Source: Sapria himalayana (taxonomy: Eukaryota > Streptophyta > Magnoliopsida > Malpighiales > Rafflesiaceae). Taken from it: 64,000 nt of DNA. Within the stretch, counting starts at the first letter, position 1. Each line of letters begins with the position of its first letter. The DNA lies in assembly GCA_029783825.1 (NCBI GenBank), contig JAREIK010002440.1, positions 310,001 to 374,000 of the forward strand, written 5' to 3'. Shown one piece after another: positions 60,341 through 64,000 of the stretch. Below the pieces are notes generated by a model. That model had not been told where the DNA came from. It was given only the letters and a program-made list of their open reading frames with translations, and ran no database searches. The translations under genes were made by a program, and so were the position numbers.

Positions 60341-62330
60341 GGATTTAGTCTATGACACTGCAAGTGCACAAGTCATTCATGTAGTAAAAATATATTTAAG
60401 TCTAGATATCATTCCCATGGAGATTTACAAGAATTGAATTATAACTACCCAAACTACTAAAGATTTATACTATTTGAACCACTAGAAAGATGTTTTTAGA
60501 TACTATTTTAAAATATTGAAAATAATAGAACCAAAACCCAAAGCAAAAAATTTAAAAGAAATCTACAAAGATAAATTGGATTGGATCAGTTCTCTCACAA
60601 AAACTAACACTGTCATGAAATACTATGAAATAACCAATTCATGTAGACTTCTCTATCATGGATTATTTCTAGAGAAAAATAAAAATCTATCAAGAATATC
60701 TATCATGTAGCCCTTAGATCTCTTCATATAGTTACATATTTTACCACTTAGATAACATTGCTTTCCTAGAAGTCAAAGATTTAAGAAGTTACTAGTAGTT
60801 TGAGCCTTCTTATGAGAATTGAGTATTTTTTTTTCTCAATACTTCATACCAATTTCTAAAAAACTATAGGTCTCTTACTTTTTGAGACATCGGTATTGCA
60901 AGTCTCTACAAATTGCTTGTGCCCCATCCTTAAAATATTAGAGAGGTTTTTATTCCATTGATTGGATCTAAGCCAACACGGGGACATCGATCACTCAAAA
61001 GGTTAAGGTGATATCTTTGATAATTAATCTAGATAATTACTCCATTTTCTGATCTCTAAGTAAAATGAGGACTTATCTACATAAACTACCAAATCTCTTT
61101 TGTTCATCACTATTAATATAACATACAATGTTAATTGATTGTTCACTAACCCTTAGGAATCACCTTCTCCGTGTCACTTAGAGGGCCACCTGAAAATAAA
61201 GATATGATATAATGAATTATGAGTGTTCAGAACTAACATTAGAAAAAAATTAATTAAAGTTGAATATCATTTCATTAGATTTAACCTTCTACTTCTAAGA
61301 AACTCTCACTAATTTCTATAGGAAAGAACATACTTAATAGCTATTTCAATCTAGTGAAAATTATACTTCTATATTACTGGATCACAATCACCAATAGACT
61401 ATAGATCGGGAAAGAAAATGACGATTACAATTAACTAAATCTTCTAATTTCAAGCAATTTATTTAGGTTTTAAAATAATACAGCTAGTGAGTCGTAAGAA
61501 ATAAACAAATCTTGTTCATATTCATGCTTATAACAAGTTGTGTTCTAAATCCAAAAAAAAAGAATGAAGAAAAATTCTAATCTAATCTTGATCTATGCTA
61601 AAAGAAGAAAAGAATAAAAAAGAAAAATGAGTGGAGTCGTTAGCTATTAGTTTTCTAGTTAGTCTCTAAACCCCTTTTTCTGAAGAAGAATATGATTTTA
61701 CATCGTTTGTGCTAGGCCTAGCTACTAGGATTATTTTTGTAAAATCTAAAAAGATTGGCCCAACTCAAATTCCTTGGCATGGCCTCAACTCCTCTATTTC
61801 TTCTCATTTTTTTTTCATGACCTATTTCTGATGTCACGAGCAAGTAGTTTGCTTGAACTATTCTGTTGCGATCAGAAGTTTCTATTACAACCTGATTTGC
61901 TTGGAATTCTTCACTAAAAGAATTATTTGTTGTAACATTAGTTTTCTTGTCGCAATCTCACATAGTTCAGTCTCTTGTGGCACCTGAAAAATATTTTGTC
62001 ATCACCTTTATCTTTCTTGCCTTGCACTATTGGTCATAACTTGTTGTGTATCATGACATGAATAGTTTGTCACAACAAATAATATTTTCTTCACCTCTAT
62101 ATGGTGTCATGACTACAATTCTCTTACCGAAGACTTGAGTGGCAACAACTTTATATTATTCTCTTCCTATTGTTGGTTGCGACATTTATCACTGATTGTT
62201 ATTTGATTTTTAGTTCTGCTTTAGATTATTGTTGTAATAAAGTTGTTTTTGTCTTGAAAAATTTGACTTAACCAATTTCCTAGATTTTTGCTATAATTTC
62301 ACTTATATTAACTAAAACCTAAAACCACGA
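60340..62330. other. Probable LTR or terminal sequence of a degraded retroelement
   Basis: The block GCAAGTGCACAAGTCAT, then a TCTAGATATCATTCCCATGG stretch at 60360-60420, resembles a block common near the ends of plant gypsy elements (CAAGTGCAC...ATCGATCCCACGGAG), as I recall it. The rest has no frame. Around 61840-62200 TTGCGA and GTCACGA words recur. No boundaries or duplication found. Confidence 0.35.
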
Positions 62331-62639
62331 GAAGGGTGAATTTTATCTTTCAGCCATAAAATCAATCTTCTAAATATGAAAACATATTGGAAAAATAAAC
62401 TAAAACATAGATAACTTTTAAGCTCATCTCATATCATGATTTCTCTCACGCTATGCAATATATCATGGGCTTCATTAATTGATTTAAGATTGATATCAAT
62501 TCATAGAAATAATAAATATTAAATTGATGAAGAAAGTTTTTTATTAATTAAAATAAATGACAAGAACAAATGGGTATCATCTTTATATAACTTCTCTAGA
62601 AAAAGTGACGTAAAAATGGATAACAATTACAACCAAAGA

Positions 62640-64000
62640 TCTTGAGAAAATCATATTTTGATTGGTTTTTTATTTTGCAATGCATATAATGTGTTGTTAG
62701 AAAGAATAAGAGTGGGATGTCTATTGATAAGAAAAATATTAGTTTGAAAGGAAAAGGCCAAAAAGACAAGAAAGCATGATGATAAGCAAGTAGTGCGAGG
62801 CCATTTTCAATATAACCATTCTTTTGTGGAGTATAAGGGCAAGAAATTTTATGTTTGATACCAAGATTATGTAAATATTTTGAGATACACCTAAATTTGC
62901 CTCCCCAATCACTTCATTGAGCTTTAATTTTGGAGAAAAGTTATGTTTCAACCATAACTTTGTATTTTGGAGAGAAGTTATGATGTGCAACCATAATTTG
63001 CCTCCCCAATATTTTAGTACCGCTCACAAGAGGTACAAGAGAAGCACCCCAAACACCAGAATGAACAAAATCAAATGGTTTTTGTTGCTCATGAAGATGA
63101 AGTTTTAAAAGCAAATCTACGACTCTTAGCCATTTCATAGCAAGTATGAAATTTATAAATAATCTTAGATGAAATAATAGTATAATACCATCATAAGAAT
63201 TCAAAAGCATTGATAAAACTCAAGAAGATGAGTGTCCTAAGTTGTGCCACAAGTAAGACAACTTAGTTTTAGACACTAAAACTTGAACTAATCGAGAATT
63301 TGAAATGCAAAGAGTAAAACTTGACAACAGGGGCTTAATAAGTAGTGTTATGAAAACATAAGAGAAACACTTTCTTTGAACATTTATCATTTACCAAGAA
63401 AAAGTTAGGATGGAATTCAACATAGAAATTGTTATGAAAACATAACTTAATTACACTGATTAATTATTTTAAAATTTCTAGTGTGTACAGAACATGTATG
63501 AGATTTAAAAATCTAGAGTTTGTTGGAATTGAGTTTGTACAATTCATGATCAAGATGACCCTGAATAACACTTTCTTCGAACATTTATCATTTTCTAAGA
63601 AAAAATTTAGAGTGTGTAGGAATTTAAATATTACCAATGTGAGAAATATTAATAGTCTTACCAATGCGGCAATGCCTATCATGACATTTTCATTCCATTG
63701 GAAGGGCATTAGAGAAGACATAGAGCTTAAATCAGATGTTAGGTTGTGTGTTGTTCCCGAATCCATATACCAAGTATCATCAACTACATAGATTGGAGGA
63801 GAAGAAGAGGAACATTCCATCATGGAAGACATGAGGCTTGTATTATGAGTTCAAAAGTTAGGAACATATTGATTGGAAGTTAACATGATGATAAGAAATG
63901 AGAGCTTTGTGACCAATTTTCTACAAATTTGGCATTTAGGTCTTTCTTTTGTTGCTTAAAATTCTAACATTGTTGACATTTTCCTTGAACTTGTGGTCCT
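62640..64000 (-). pseudogene. Ty1/copia gag end, protease and integrase remnant (runs off the right edge)
   Basis: Read from the right edge. 63950-63900 is a zinc knuckle, CQICRKLGHKALISYH (CX2CX4HX4, last Cys replaced by Ser). 63780-63700 is the protease start DDTWYMDSGTTHNLTSDLSS, whose DSG triad holds the catalytic Asp (family WYPDTGATHHVTSDL). 63210-62990 is the integrase zinc and early core region, FDFVHSGVWGASLVPLVSG (family FDLIHSDVWG; the catalytic Asp is changed to Gly). 62880-62740 is KFRCISKYLHNLGIKHKISC then PYTPQKNG (family GGEYRS...SCPHTPQQNG). RT is absent. It resembles the copia remnant at 17-19 kb in type. Several frameshifts. Confidence 0.85.

Overview
This is nuclear DNA from a flowering plant, strongly AT-rich and nearly gene-free. 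The evidence is plant-type Ty1/copia and Athila-group Ty3/gypsy retrotransposon remains, hAT transposons, and two spliced exons of a plant TBC (Rab-GAP) gene. I cannot name the species. Almost every coding trace carries stops and frameshifts, so this is old heterochromatin-like sequence.

Layout. 1-3.1 kb: a decayed copia reverse transcriptase piece and AT-rich sequence. 3.1-6.5 kb: hAT element A. 9.4-9.9 kb: two minus-strand TBC exons, the clearest host gene here. 10.3-12.7 kb: a minus-strand hAT transposase remnant (C). 13.1-13.6 kb: a GC-rich hAT-derived fragment with a 22-bp minisatellite. 14.6-16.4 kb: a large inverted-repeat (fold-back) element with a GC-rich core and a hAT-like element near its centre. 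16.9-18.8 kb: copia pol remnant, minus strand. 18.8-23.4 kb: an Athila-type element on the plus strand (LTR, reverse transcriptase, RNase H). 23.9-27.2 kb: copia gag-pol remnant, minus strand. Its primer-binding site is split by a 30.8-kb nest of Athila-type elements (27.2-58.0 kb), and the first bases of its LTR reappear at 58.0 kb. 58.6-58.8 kb: a small plus-strand ORF with a signal-like hydrophobic segment. 62.6-64 kb: another copia remnant, minus strand, leaving the window.

The nest can be read as layers. An Athila-type element (gag and protease only) sits in the copia primer-binding site. Its 3' LTR was hit by a solo LTR (target duplication GTAAG), which was hit by a second, complete gag-protease Athila-type element. 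Its gag was hit by two solo LTRs, one of which carries full-length hAT element B and a short hAT derivative. Its 5' LTR was hit by another solo LTR (duplication CTAGG), itself hit by a short hAT derivative (duplication ATATTAAT). Paralogous LTR copies in the same window supply empty sites for most of these events.

No operon, CRISPR array, rRNA or tRNA gene was recognised. I found no convincing undescribed functional system. What stands out is the nesting record, a hAT family with long GC-rich ends plus short derivatives, a gag-protease-only Athila subfamily, and the GC-rich fold-back element.
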